Shown here piece after piece: positions 22,304-29,895 of a DNA stretch of 33,783 nt. The DNA is from Pseudonocardiaceae bacterium. Lineage in GTDB: Bacteria > Actinomycetota > Actinomycetes > Mycobacteriales > Pseudonocardiaceae. How positions within the stretch are numbered: the first letter of the stretch is position 1; every line of letters begins with the position of its first letter. The notes below the pieces were generated by a model. That model saw only the letters and a program-made list of their open reading frames with translations, did not search any database and was not told the DNA's origin. The stretch covers positions 87,064 through 120,846 of the forward strand of contig WHSY01000002.1 of assembly GCA_009379815.1 (NCBI GenBank), in the 5' to 3' direction. Both the position numbers and the translations under genes were made by a program.

Positions 22304-22495
22304 TCACTCTGTTAGCGACAGCGCCTCGGTGGGGCATGCCGCTACTGCGTTACGGACCTGCTGCTCGTCGCCCCTGTCGACCTCGCACTGCAGCACGTCG
22401 AGCGTGCCGTTGTCTTGGACTTCGAAGTACCTGTCGGCCTCGAACTCGCACAGGCCGTTACCGGTGCACCGGTTCCGGTCCAGTTCGATACGCAC
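22304..22495 (-). CDS. 3Fe-4S ferredoxin, P450 redox partner
   Basis: This 63-residue ferredoxin follows the cytochrome P450 gene on the same strand. It has Cys10 and Cys16 in CTGNGLC and Cys54 in ACPTEAL. The central position of the first motif is Asn13 instead of Cys, the typical 3Fe-4S pattern of actinobacterial P450 ferredoxins. GTG 22495 with AGGAAAGGA upstream gives the standard N-terminus VRIELDRNRC; a longer open frame exists but has no ribosome-binding site. It passes electrons from a ferredoxin reductase, not encoded here, to the P450. The IS110 element ends just downstream, within 60 nt of its stop. Confidence 0.93.
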   Translation of the reverse strand: MRIELDRNRCTGNGLCEFEADRYFEVQDNGTLDVLQCEVDRGDEQQVRNAVAACPTEALSLTE

Positions 22496-22606
22496 GGGTC
22501 GTGTCCTTTCCTGATGCTCGACCCCTCGGGATCGGTGTAGTGCCCGAGAGCTCACCGTCCCCTCGGCCGCCCGCCCCGGTCCAGGGCGTTCGCGCTGAGC
22601 TCCAGC

Positions 22607-23842
22607 TCAGCTCAGGCCGACGGGCAGCTGCTGATATCGGGTCCACAGCGGCATCGGCTCGACGGCGAGCTCGCCGCGCGGGACGGCCAGCGAGATCGCC
22701 GGGTGCCGGGCGAGAAGCACCTGCAGGGCGACGCGGGCCTCCAGGCGGGCGAGGTTGGATCCGAGGCAGAAGTGCGCACCGTGGCCGAACCCGAGGTGGT
22801 GGTTGGGCGTGCGGGTGATGTCGAACCGGTCCGGCTCATCGAAGGCGGCCGGGTCCCGGTTGGCGGAGCCCAGCAACGGGATCACCACGGACCCGGCGGG
22901 CACGGTCTGGTCGTACCAGGTGATGTCCTCGACGGCGGTGGCTGGCTTGGTCCCCCCGATCGGGCCTGCGTAGCGCACGATCTCCTCGATGGCCGAGCGC
23001 CACAGCGCCGTGTCCTCGGGCACCTCACGCAGGCGGGCCAGGTCCTCGGGGTGGTCGAGCAGGGTGACCACAGCGTTCGTGATCAGGTTGAAGGTGGTCT
23101 CGTAACCGGCGACGATCAGGGTGAACACCATGGCCACCAGCTCGTCCGCGGAGAGACGCTCGCCGTCCTCCTCGGCCTGGATCAGGCCGGTGAGGATGTC
23201 CTCGGCCGGTTCGGCGTGCTTGCGGGCCACCAGTTCGCGCACGAACGTCACCAGGTCGCGGATCTGGGTGTCCCAGTCCTCGCGGGTGCCCTCGAAGTCG
23301 CTGAGCATGGCGGTGACGCCGTGCCGGAACCGCGCGCGGTCGGCCTCGTCGACCCCGACCATGTCGGCAATGACGGTGTAGGGGATGGGCAAGGCGTACT
23401 CGCGGCGCAGGTCGACGATGTCCTCGTCGGCCAGAGCGTCGAGTCGCGCGTTGGCCAGGGCGCGGACCCGTTCCCCGAGCTGCTCGATCACCTTCGGAGT
23501 GAACGGCTTAGCCACCAGCGCGCGCAGGCGCTTGTGCTCGGCCCCGTCCTTCATGATCAGCGACTCGGCGCTCATGAACCGCATGTGCTCGGGCAGCCCG
23601 GCCGTCATCGCGGAGGCGCCGCCCGGCGAGCGGGGCAGCCGGGGGTCGGTGAGCATCGCGCGGCAGTCCTGATAGCGCGCGAGCACCCAGATCGGCTGGG
23701 ACATCGGTCCGTAGTCGAGCCGGGTCGGCGCGACGGGAGCATGCTCGCGCAGCCACGCGTAGTGCCGGTGCGGGTCGGCGGCGAACTCGGCGCTGCCGAG
23801 CGCAGGCAGGCCCTCGGTCACCGGTGTCGTCGAGCTGGTCAT
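22607..23842 (-). CDS. Cytochrome P450, class I bacterial
   Basis: This 411-residue soluble P450 has all hallmarks: I-helix AGYETTFNLI (245-254, with the acid/Thr pair), ExxR as EEIVR (Glu287, Arg290), and the heme loop FGHGAHFCLG with ligand Cys359. The C-helix segment MKDGAEHKRLRALVAKPFTP is typical of bacterial CYP105/107-like enzymes. ATG 23842 with AGGAGG 6 nt upstream is the clear start; the open frame to 23893 is not needed. The gene lies 66 nt behind a GbsR/MarR regulator and 111 nt ahead of its ferredoxin, forming one minus-strand operon. The substrate is unknown. No other biosynthetic genes are adjacent, which suggests degradation or detoxification rather than a secondary-metabolite cluster. 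Confidence 0.95.
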   Translation of the reverse strand: MTSSTTPVTEGLPALGSAEFAADPHRHYAWLREHAPVAPTRLDYGPMSQPIWVLARYQDCRAMLTDPRLPRSPGGASAMTAGLPEHMRFMSAESLIMKDGAEHKRLRALVAKPFTPKVIEQLGERVRALANARLDALADEDIVDLRREYALPIPYTVIADMVGVDEADRARFRHGVTAMLSDFEGTREDWDTQIRDLVTFVRELVARKHAEPAEDILTGLIQAEEDGERLSADELVAMVFTLIVAGYETTFNLITNAVVTLLDHPEDLARLREVPEDTALWRSAIEEIVRYAGPIGGTKPATAVEDITWYDQTVPAGSVVIPLLGSANRDPAAFDEPDRFDITRTPNHHLGFGHGAHFCLGSNLARLEARVALQVLLARHPAISLAVPRGELAVEPMPLWTRYQQLPVGLS

Positions 23843-23908
23843 GGCGGACCTCCTGAGGCGGTACTGCTCGTGGTGGGTGGATGGCGGGGTCATCGCCGAA
23901 GACCGCCC

Positions 23909-24412
23909 TCAGCGGTCGGGGTCGAGCTGAGACCGGTGCTCGCGCCAGCGCGCCATCACCGCCTCCAGCTCGTCGCGCAGGAACGCAAAGAACAGCTGGC
24001 TCTCCCGCATCCGCCGACCGCCGGGGGTGGCCGCTCCGAGCGTCTCGACGCCCTCGGCGGCGGCCTTCTCGTAGTGGCTCAGCACATCCGAGCGCTGCAA
24101 GAAGATGCGCGACCAGACATCCTGGTCGTCGATGCGGTACAGATCGCTGCGCATGCCGGGCTCGCGCTCCTTGGTCAGCAACCCGACCTGAACGAGGTAG
24201 CGGACGGCGCCGGAGATCGCCGCCGGGCTGACGCGCAGACCCTCGGCGAGCTCGCCGGCCGTGTAACGGTCGCGGTCCTCGGCCAGGACGTAGGCGAACA
24301 CCCGCGCCGGCATCCGCGGGACTCCGGACTCCTCGAGCACCTGGGCGAAGCGCTCGACGTAGCGCAACAGCCGGACCTCAAGGCCGGTCGGGTCGTCGGC
24401 GCCGTCGCTCAT
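23909..24412 (-). CDS. GbsR/MarR-family transcriptional regulator of the P450 operon
   Basis: This 167-residue regulator has a winged helix: MPARVFAYVLAEDRDRYTAGELAEGLRVSPAAISGAVRYLVQVGLL (about 33-78), with wing KEREPGMRSDLYRI. The C-terminal half (WSRIFLQRSDVLSHYEKAAAEGVETLG, then SQLFFAFLRDELEAVMARWREHR) is helical and resembles the ligand/dimerisation part of GbsR-like proteins. It is the first gene of the P450-ferredoxin operon. TATGAT lies 6 nt upstream of ATG 24412, so the mRNA is probably leaderless. An 11-bp palindrome overlaps the -35 region, so the protein probably represses itself and the P450 until an effector binds. Confidence 0.88.
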   Translation of the reverse strand: MSDGADDPTGLEVRLLRYVERFAQVLEESGVPRMPARVFAYVLAEDRDRYTAGELAEGLRVSPAAISGAVRYLVQVGLLTKEREPGMRSDLYRIDDQDVWSRIFLQRSDVLSHYEKAAAEGVETLGAATPGGRRMRESQLFFAFLRDELEAVMARWREHRSQLDPDR

Positions 24413-24418
24413 GCAAGC

Positions 24419-24466
24419 ATCATAACCATCGAACTCTTCACAACACCATGAAAAGTCATGGTGTTG
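24419..24466 (-). promoter_or_regulatory. Promoter and palindromic operator of the P450 operon
   Basis: On the minus strand the -10 is TATGAT (24424-24419), 6 nt before the ATG. Upstream, CAACACCATGA (24441-24451) and TCATGGTGTTG (24456-24466) form a perfect 11-bp inverted repeat with a 4-nt spacer. It covers the expected -35 area. This is the size and position of a MarR-type operator. Confidence 0.75.
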
Positions 24467-25005
24467 CTGCGCATGACACGATGCGGGCCTCTACGGCGGT
24501 CAGACGTCGGACCACGTGGCGCAGAGCGCTCAAGGTCCCGAGAGGCGAACCCCGACTGGGAAACCTTCAGCCTGACCAGCAACGAAGTGGCTCACACGAC
24601 CAGCGTGTTCCGTAAGACCTAACCGGTGCCGAGTCCCTGTGAGGGGCGACAAGCGGGCACAGCGACCAGCGCGATCCGAGGGGCTCACCAGCCTCGGCAG
24701 GACTTGTGGACCTCCAGAACGTAGACCTTGACCGCGATTCGGCATGGGGTGTCTTGAGCGCAAACACCGCGCGGGGTGAACGCCACGCGCGCCCGGGGGT
24801 GGGTGTGGCTGCGGGGTTCTGGCGGTGCGTGTCGGGGTCCGGCACGTGGTGTCGTCGAGCGTCGTATCGGCCGTCGCTGGTCGGCAGCAGTGGCTGCGTG
24901 GTGCACCCGTGGGGATTCGAGCCCTCAACCTTGCGACCCGTCATGGCGACGCTTTCGGGCCCGTGGCCGGTAGCCACGCACTTCGCTGACAGCGCGGTCG
25001 CTGGG
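24467..25005. other. Non-coding region between the P450 regulator and the M23 peptidase gene
   Basis: No intact gene is present. A short plus-strand open stretch ending at about 24621 (ANPDWETFSLTSNEVAHTTS, then VFRKT and stop) has no start and may be a gene relic. A tRNA-3'-end-like segment lies at 24899-24931. Confidence 0.35.
24899..24931 (-). other. tRNA 3'-end-like segment (T-arm plus acceptor and CCA)
   Basis: Read on the minus strand, the segment runs from an AGGTT variable-loop-like end through GAGGG-CTCGAAT-CCCCA to CGGGTGC-A-CCA. That is close to the 3' part of an actinobacterial tRNA-Arg. The T-stem is damaged (2 of 5 pairs lost), and the 5' half with its anticodon arm is absent, so it is not a functional tRNA. 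It could be a leftover attachment site. Confidence 0.4.
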
Positions 25006-26301
25006 TCAGATCTGGGCTCCCTGGCCCCGCAGCCACACCAGGGGAGCGATTTTGCTGCCGTTGCGTTCGACCTCGAAGTGCAAGTGCGGACCGGTCGACT
25101 GGCCTCGGCTGCCCATGGTCGCGATCTGCTCGCCGGCGACGACCCACTCCCCGACCGAGACCAGCGACTCGTGGATATGGCCGTAGACGGTCATGGTGCT
25201 GTCGGGGTGGCGCACCCGCACCCACAACCCGAAGCCGCTGGCCGGTCCCGACGAGACGACCTGACCATCCATCACGGACACGATCGGAGTGCCGATGTCG
25301 TTGGCGATGTCGAGTCCGTAGTGGATAGTTCCCCAGCGCGCCCCGTAGGTCGATGTGATAACACCCGTGGTCGGAGCCAGCACACCGCCAGGGTCCGGCG
25401 CGGGTTGCGGTGCGACCTGCTGTGCCTGGCCGGTGGCGTCCTGCTGGGCAGCCGCCGCCTGCGCTTGGGCCGCAGCGTGCGCTGTAGCCGCCGCTTCCTT
25501 CGCCGACTGCCACTGCTGGTAGCGGTCCCGCTGAGTTTCGAGCTCGTAGAGCCCACCCTTGGCATCGGCGAGTCGCGATTCCAGATCGGCCTTGCGGGCG
25601 AGGAGTTCGGCGCTTCGCCGCTGCGCGGCCTTGTCGGCGGCGGCTGCCGCCCGGTAGGTGTCCTCGGCGAGGGTCTTGGCCTTCGCCGCGGCCTGTCGCC
25701 GCGCCCGCGCCTGCTCCAGCGCGGCGCGCGCCGTCGAGTCGGTGTTGGCCTTTTTGATCCGGGCGCGCTGCATCGTGTCCCGCGCGTTGAGCCGATCGCC
25801 GCTGACCGCATCGAGCAGCTCGGCCCGCGCCAGCAAGTCAGCGGGATCATCGGAGCCGACGAACGCGGTGATCGAACCGACCACGCTGCCCTGCCGGAAG
25901 CTGGCGGCCACGAACTCGTCGGCCCGTCGTTGCGCTCGATCGATCCGGGTGGTCGCGGCAGCCGCCTGGGCTGCCGTGTGCTCCGCCGCCACCTGGGCGG
26001 CCTCGGCCGCGGCGCGCGCCGCGTGCAGGTCTCGCTTCGCGGCACTGGCCGTCCCCAACGTGGCGGCCAGCTCGATCTGCGCGGCGTCGAGCTCGGCACT
26101 CGCGGCAGTGACCTTGTTCGTGAGTACTCCGACTCGTCGGGCGGCACCGAACACCTCGCCGCGGCTGGCGTCGAGATCCTCGTCGCTGGGATTCGGTGGC
26201 GGCGGTGGCACGGCGACCGCGACCACCGGTGTTGCGGTGACCGCGACGGTGGCAACCGCGACCGCGAGCACCGCGCGGGTCACCCATCGTCGGTTACTCA
26301 C
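25006..26301 (-). CDS. Secreted M23 (LytM) peptidoglycan endopeptidase with coiled-coil region
   Basis: This 431-residue exported cell-wall hydrolase or hydrolase activator has a signal peptide (RRWVTRAVLAVAVATVAVTATPVVAVAVP), then a long Ala/Arg/Glu-rich coiled coil (about 40-275), and a C-terminal M23 domain. Zinc ligands are His327 and Asp331 in HYGLD and His408 in GPHLHFEV; His375 lies in VYGHIH. All are present, so it is probably catalytic, cutting peptide stems. The layout resembles EnvC/NlpD-type and mycobacterial RipA-associated factors. GTG 26301 with GGGAGG 6 nt upstream gives the clean signal peptide; a start at 26340 is less likely. It is divergent from an L,D-transpeptidase, linking two peptidoglycan enzymes across one control region. 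Confidence 0.93.
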   Translation of the reverse strand: MSNRRWVTRAVLAVAVATVAVTATPVVAVAVPPPPPNPSDEDLDASRGEVFGAARRVGVLTNKVTAASAELDAAQIELAATLGTASAAKRDLHAARAAAEAAQVAAEHTAAQAAAATTRIDRAQRRADEFVAASFRQGSVVGSITAFVGSDDPADLLARAELLDAVSGDRLNARDTMQRARIKKANTDSTARAALEQARARRQAAAKAKTLAEDTYRAAAAADKAAQRRSAELLARKADLESRLADAKGGLYELETQRDRYQQWQSAKEAAATAHAAAQAQAAAAQQDATGQAQQVAPQPAPDPGGVLAPTTGVITSTYGARWGTIHYGLDIANDIGTPIVSVMDGQVVSSGPASGFGLWVRVRHPDSTMTVYGHIHESLVSVGEWVVAGEQIATMGSRGQSTGPHLHFEVERNGSKIAPLVWLRGQGAQI

Positions 26302-26383
26302 TGCCGCCTCCCGATGCCGACAGTGCGCACGCTGTGACATCCGGGTGCCTGACGCCGCCGCGAGCGCTGGCTACGACGGCGAG

Positions 26384-26412
26384 ATGTTAACCCACATACG
26401 TCTCTTGAGCAA
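26384..26412 (-). promoter_or_regulatory. Promoter of the M23 peptidase gene
   Basis: On the minus strand a -35 TTGCTC (26412-26407) and -10 TAACAT (26389-26384) are spaced 17 nt apart. This leaves a 5' leader of about 75 nt. I found no c-di-AMP (ydaO) riboswitch consensus in the leader. Confidence 0.5.
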
Positions 26413-26497
26413 CATTTGCCCGTTTCGCAACGTCAAGCACAGTTGTCACCCTCGCAGGGCTTCCTGAATGGGGCGAAGCCGCCCGCGGGCGCGCGTT

Positions 26498-26527
26498 GCG
26501 ACCCCGTTGGGTGGCTGGTGCGTCACC
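26498..26527 (+). repeat. 30-nt perfect direct repeat, copy 1
   Basis: It is identical over 30 nt to 30513-30542 and starts GCGACCCCGTTGGG. Here it lies 90 nt before the L,D-transpeptidase ATG. It contains a small GGTG-CGT-CACC hairpin, and in this copy its 5' ACCCCG can pair with a CGGGGT just downstream (26537-26542). Confidence 0.85.
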
Positions 26528-26616
26528 GCTGGCCGCCGGGGTCGTTGGTAGAGCGGATCGCCCTGTCGGGGAGGGCGAGTCACTGCTGGTCGTGTTCGTC
26601 CGAACCTGATGAGGTC

Positions 26617-27513
26617 ATGGCTCACTTTCCCGATTCCAGCCCGCTGCTGTCGGGGTGGCGTTCCCGCCGGTTGCTGTTGCTGTGCGCGGCGGCGGGGGTC
26701 GTCGGTGTGTTGGTCGTCGCCGTGGGCGCGGTGGCGCTGCTGGCTCCCGGCGGCGAGGTGCGGGCGGCGCCGCTGGGAGCGCCGGCGGCCGCGGAACCGA
26801 AACCGGCGCCGCCCGGGCAACCCGAGCAGCCGGTCGCGCCGGTCGCGCCGGCCGCGCCGGCTGGGCTGCCCGAGAGCAGCACGCACAGCACGATCGAGGC
26901 CGCACCCGCCGACCCTGCCCCGGTGGCTGCGACCGACGGGTCGGTGGTCCATCCTCGGCAGGAGGTACTGGTGGCGGCGGCGCCGGGGGGGCAGCCGTTC
27001 GCCCGGATCGGGCCCGAGCAGATCGGCCCGACCTGGCTGCCGGTGATCGCCGAGGCGCCCGGGTGGGTGCGGGTGCTGCTGCCGTCGCGTCCCAACGGCT
27101 CCACCGGTTGGCTGCCCGACGGCGAGCTCGAATGGGCCGTGTCGCCCTACCAGATCCGGGTCCACCTCGCATCGATGCGCCTGGAGCTGTTGGCCGACGG
27201 CCGGCTCGTCGGCCAGTGGCCGGTCGGGATCGGCACGGACTCCGCGCCCACCCCGACCGGCCGCACCTTCCTGCTCGGTTCGTTCCGCGATGAGGCGCAG
27301 GACTACTCCCCGGTGATCCTGCCGCTGGGCGCGCACAGCCCAACCCTGGACACCTTCGGTGGTGGGCCGGGCACCGTCGCGATTCACACCTGGCCGACCG
27401 ACGACGTCTTCGGCACCGCCAGCAGCGACGGGTGCATCCGCGTCCCGCCCGAGGCACTCGACCGACTGACCGAGGTACCCCTTGGCACGCTCGTCTGGAT
27501 CGACGAGCAGTAA
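26617..27513 (+). CDS. Membrane-anchored or secreted L,D-transpeptidase (YkuD) with SH3-like segment
   Basis: This 298-residue protein has a membrane segment (RRLLLLCAAAGVVGVLVVAVGAVALLAPG, about 19-47), a Pro/Ala-rich linker to about 105, an SH3-like region (EVLVAAAPGGQPFARIGPEQIGPTWLPV, then WVRVLLPSRPNGSTGWLPDGELE), and a YkuD domain. The domain has VAIHTWPTDDVFGTASSDGCIRVP, with the catalytic His and nucleophile Cys273. It makes or modifies 3-3 cross-links. It differs from the Ig-domain lipoprotein Ldt at 5.4-6.6 kb, so the genome has at least two Ldt classes. ATG 26617 follows GATGAGG closely (2-nt spacing). The frame is open upstream, but that part is non-signal sequence. It is divergent from the M23 gene and 15 nt ahead of the next gene, so likely in an operon. 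Confidence 0.9.
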   Translation: MAHFPDSSPLLSGWRSRRLLLLCAAAGVVGVLVVAVGAVALLAPGGEVRAAPLGAPAAAEPKPAPPGQPEQPVAPVAPAAPAGLPESSTHSTIEAAPADPAPVAATDGSVVHPRQEVLVAAAPGGQPFARIGPEQIGPTWLPVIAEAPGWVRVLLPSRPNGSTGWLPDGELEWAVSPYQIRVHLASMRLELLADGRLVGQWPVGIGTDSAPTPTGRTFLLGSFRDEAQDYSPVILPLGAHSPTLDTFGGGPGTVAIHTWPTDDVFGTASSDGCIRVPPEALDRLTEVPLGTLVWIDEQ

Positions 27514-27528
27514 CGGAAAGGACAGCAC

Positions 27529-28314
27529 GTGACCAGTAGGAAACTCGCCGGTATCAGCGCCGCCGGTGTGGGCGCCGCCACGGCCGTGACAGCCCTGCTG
27601 CTGGGGGCAACCTCGGGCAGCGCTCAAACCCAGTTCAACGACTCGGCCTACGGCATCGCCGCCGAGGGGCTGCTGCCCATCGAGCCGACACCGTTCGTCG
27701 AGTCCACCGACGGCGAGGTCGTCACCGACGAACTGCTCCAGCTGCCGCAGCCGCTCGGCGTCGGCGTGCTGAAGGTCGAAGCGGGCGCACACGCGGCGAA
27801 GGCCCAAGCGCTCGACGTCAACCTCGCCGAGGTGCTCGAGCTGCGGGTCCTCACGACCACCTGCGACAACGCGCAGGGCGACGTGGAGCTCCTCGGCGGC
27901 TCGCTGGCCGGCCAGGAGCTGCCCGCCGAGCCCGCACCCAGCGAGACCATCGACGCCTCACCGCTGGTCACGGTCGAGCTCAACAAGCAGACCGACAACG
28001 AGGACGGCACGCTGACCGTCGACGGCCTCGTGCTCACCCTGCTGCCCGCCGGCGATCCCGGTGCCCCGGTCGCACCGCAGGACTTCGAGCAGCTCGAGCA
28101 GCTGGCCCCGCAGCAGCTGGCGCTGCCCGCCGAGGTCCCGGCGACCGTCGGCGAGCTGCGGGCCCAGCTCGACGAGCTCAACGGCGACCTCACCGCACAG
28201 CAAGGACAGACGCTGCTGACGGTGACACTGACCTCGGCCACCTGTGGTGCCGAGAAGAAGACGCCGGCGCCCAAGCCGAAACCGGTCGAGACCAACCTCC
28301 CGGTCACCGGCTGA
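27529..28314 (+). CDS. Secreted protein ending in LPVTG (choice-of-anchor P-like)
   Basis: This 261-residue exported protein has a signal peptide (MTSRKLAGISAAGVGAATAVTALLLGATSGSAQ) and a mature domain starting FNDSAYGIAAEGLLPIEPTPFVESTDG. That start is reminiscent of actinobacterial choice-of-anchor P proteins. Two Cys residues (in TTTCDNAQ and SATCGAEK) may form a disulfide. A Lys/Pro-rich tail (KKTPAPKPKPVETN) leads to LPVTG, the last five residues before the stop. A sortase signal would need a hydrophobic helix and basic tail after LPxTG; none exists in any frame downstream, so standard sorting is unlikely. GTG 27529 has GGAAAGGA 6 nt upstream. It lies 15 nt behind the L,D-transpeptidase, so it is probably a cell-wall-associated partner. 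Confidence 0.7.
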   Translation: MTSRKLAGISAAGVGAATAVTALLLGATSGSAQTQFNDSAYGIAAEGLLPIEPTPFVESTDGEVVTDELLQLPQPLGVGVLKVEAGAHAAKAQALDVNLAEVLELRVLTTTCDNAQGDVELLGGSLAGQELPAEPAPSETIDASPLVTVELNKQTDNEDGTLTVDGLVLTLLPAGDPGAPVAPQDFEQLEQLAPQQLALPAEVPATVGELRAQLDELNGDLTAQQGQTLLTVTLTSATCGAEKKTPAPKPKPVETNLPVTG

Positions 28315-28337
28315 CCGGACCCGCCACCCGCACCACC

Positions 28338-28368
28338 GGGGGTCGGCACGCCAAGCGCGCCGACCCCC
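28338..28368 (+). terminator. Hairpin terminator after the L,D-transpeptidase/LPVTG operon
   Basis: A perfect 10-bp stem, GGGGGTCGGC (28338-28347) with GCCGACCCCC (28359-28368), has an 11-nt loop, 24 nt after the stop codon. There is no U-tract. Confidence 0.7.
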
Positions 28369-28491
28369 GCCGCGTCTGACCACCCCGTTCCGAGCCCACG
28401 CCGAGGGGTCGCGGCACCCCGCCTGGATTCATCCCGCCGCGAAGGTGGGTCGATGGTTCGAGTGCCGGGGTTCTTGCGTGCAGACCTATGG

Positions 28492-29451
28492 TCAGCGACG
28501 CATGTGCAGGCGCACCGTGGTGCCGGCCATGTCGCTGCGGATCTCGACCAGTCCGCAGAGTTGACGCGCCAGCCACAACCCGCGCCCCTGTCGTGCCTGG
28601 GTCCTGGGTGGGTGGAAGCCGGCGAATGCGTCGCCGATGCCCGTGCCGTGGTCGCGCACCTCGCAGACCAGCTCGCCGTCGGCGGCCCATGCGCGTTGGT
28701 GCGCGATGCCGCCGCCGTGTTCAACCGCGTTGGCCGCCACCTCATAGCTGGCAAGCGCCAGGTCGCGGATGTGTTGTTCTGGCATGCCCAGCAGCAGCCC
28801 GATCTCCCAGACGAGGTCGCGGCTATCCCGCAGCCTCTCGGCGGTGACGGTGCACCAGGTCGCCCAGTCGGGCTGCGGCAGCTCATCGCGGTCACAGTCG
28901 GCGGCGAAGGCAACGGGGTCGACGTAGTCGCCGTTGGGGCGGGTGCCACCGGCATCGCGCGACTGCGGGTGGGTGCGCCGCGCCTGGTCGACGAAGGCCG
29001 CATCGAGCTGCCGCAGGTCATACAGACACAGCAGCGCCAGCGGCGCATCGTGGAACACGACGTTGGCCGCGGCGTCAACCCGGTGCCACTCGCTGACCCC
29101 GCTCAACGAGCGGCGCCAGCCCGTCGGTTCGCCCAGAATCCGCACCCGGCCCGCCCCTGCGTGGTCGGCGACACAGCGGCCACATCCGGCCAGCGCCCAC
29201 GCCGGCTCCCGATACCAGTGGGCCGCATCGGCGAACTGCACCCGCTCGGCGGCCGGCGCCCCCAGCGCCTCGCGCAGCACCGCCTCGTTGGCCCCGGCCA
29301 CGACGCACAGCACCCGGTCACCGGCCTCGACCCCCTCCGCGGCGAACGAGCCCGCCACCGTCGCCAGCTCGTCATCACTGTCAAACACGAGCATCTGATG
29401 CGCCAAGACCCCAGCACCCGGATCCCGCGGCTGGCCAGCCACCCGCATCAC
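28492..29451 (-). CDS. MEDS-domain sensor with anti-sigma-type HATPase domain
   Basis: This regulatory protein has about 319 residues. The N-terminal MEDS-like domain starts HQMLVFDSDDELATVAGSFAAEGVEAGDRVLCVVAGANEAVLREAL and contains LLCLYDLRQLDAAFVDQARRTHP. The C-terminal domain is a GHKL ATPase of the RsbW/SpoIIAB anti-sigma class: N-box ALASYEVAANAVEHGG, G1 RDHGTGIGDAF, G2 GRGLWLARQLCGLVEIRSD. There is no histidine phosphotransfer motif, so it is an anti-sigma or anti-anti-sigma switch rather than a sensor kinase. Such fusions occur in actinobacteria, where MEDS is thought to sense small ligands. Starts at 29457, 29451 (GTG) or 29448 (ATG) are possible; GTG 29451 best fits the GAGGG spacing. 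It converges with the LPVTG gene. No cognate sigma factor is adjacent. Confidence 0.87.
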   Translation of the reverse strand: MMRVAGQPRDPGAGVLAHQMLVFDSDDELATVAGSFAAEGVEAGDRVLCVVAGANEAVLREALGAPAAERVQFADAAHWYREPAWALAGCGRCVADHAGAGRVRILGEPTGWRRSLSGVSEWHRVDAAANVVFHDAPLALLCLYDLRQLDAAFVDQARRTHPQSRDAGGTRPNGDYVDPVAFAADCDRDELPQPDWATWCTVTAERLRDSRDLVWEIGLLLGMPEQHIRDLALASYEVAANAVEHGGGIAHQRAWAADGELVCEVRDHGTGIGDAFAGFHPPRTQARQGRGLWLARQLCGLVEIRSDMAGTTVRLHMRR

Positions 29452-29691
29452 AGTCACAACCCTCGCCGACCGCACCTAACCCCGTCACATCGCCATTACC
29501 CGCGGAACGTCTCCGCTCAAACGAGTCACCCCCGATAGGGTGAACATCGACCGCTGCGGTGCTCGGATGACACCGGACACGGTCGGCTCCACGTCCTCGT
29601 CCGTCTCAGGCGGACCGCGAACACCCCCGAGCCGCCGCTGCCTGCTGGCCGCTGATGTTGCGGTGACCCCGGCCGGGCATCATGGGCTGTC

Positions 29692-29895
29692 ATGAGCCGC
29701 GCCGGCGGTGGCAACAACGGGCAAGTTCGACCGGGCTCGGTCGAGGCGATCGACGCTGGGTGCAGATGCCCCATGCTGGCCAACTGCCCCAAGCTGCTCA
29801 CCACCCGCAGGCTGGCGGTGCTCATCGCGCCGGACTGTCCACTACACATGCGACCCGAACCAACAGGCCGCCACGCCCGCCCTGACCGAGGCTGA
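29692..29895 (+). CDS. Small Cys-rich protein of actinophage type
   Basis: This is a 67-residue protein. Its core PGSVEAIDAGCRCPMLANCPKLLTTRRLAVLIAPDCPLHMRP matches the general pattern of small actinophage/prophage proteins (PGS..A..AGC.CP...N...DCPLH), with a likely metal site of Cys-x-Cys ... Cys-Pro-Leu-His. ATG 29692 has no strong ribosome-binding site. A TAGGGT -10-like box lies at 29536-29541, and a 51-codon open stretch from GTG 29540 ends in an ATGA overlap with this start. Function is unknown. The end overlaps the convergent minus-strand gene by 54 nt, so one of the two may not be real. It suggests prophage input into this region. Confidence 0.5.
   Translation: MSRAGGGNNGQVRPGSVEAIDAGCRCPMLANCPKLLTTRRLAVLIAPDCPLHMRPEPTGRHARPDRG

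Noticed and set aside
24706-26337. A 543-codon plus-strand open frame.
   Set aside because: It is the antisense shadow of the M23 peptidase gene, whose signal peptide, coiled coil and HYGLD/HLHFE motifs are unambiguous.
26302-26616. Possible c-di-AMP (ydaO) riboswitch between the divergent peptidoglycan enzyme genes.
   Set aside because: Such riboswitches often precede actinobacterial cell-wall hydrolases, but I could not match the conserved blocks on either strand.
29540-29695. A 51-codon ORF coupled by ATGA to the phage-like mini-protein.
   Set aside because: It has no ribosome-binding site; its GTG overlaps the TAGGGT box itself, and its Pro/Ser/Arg composition is poor. I mention it only as context.
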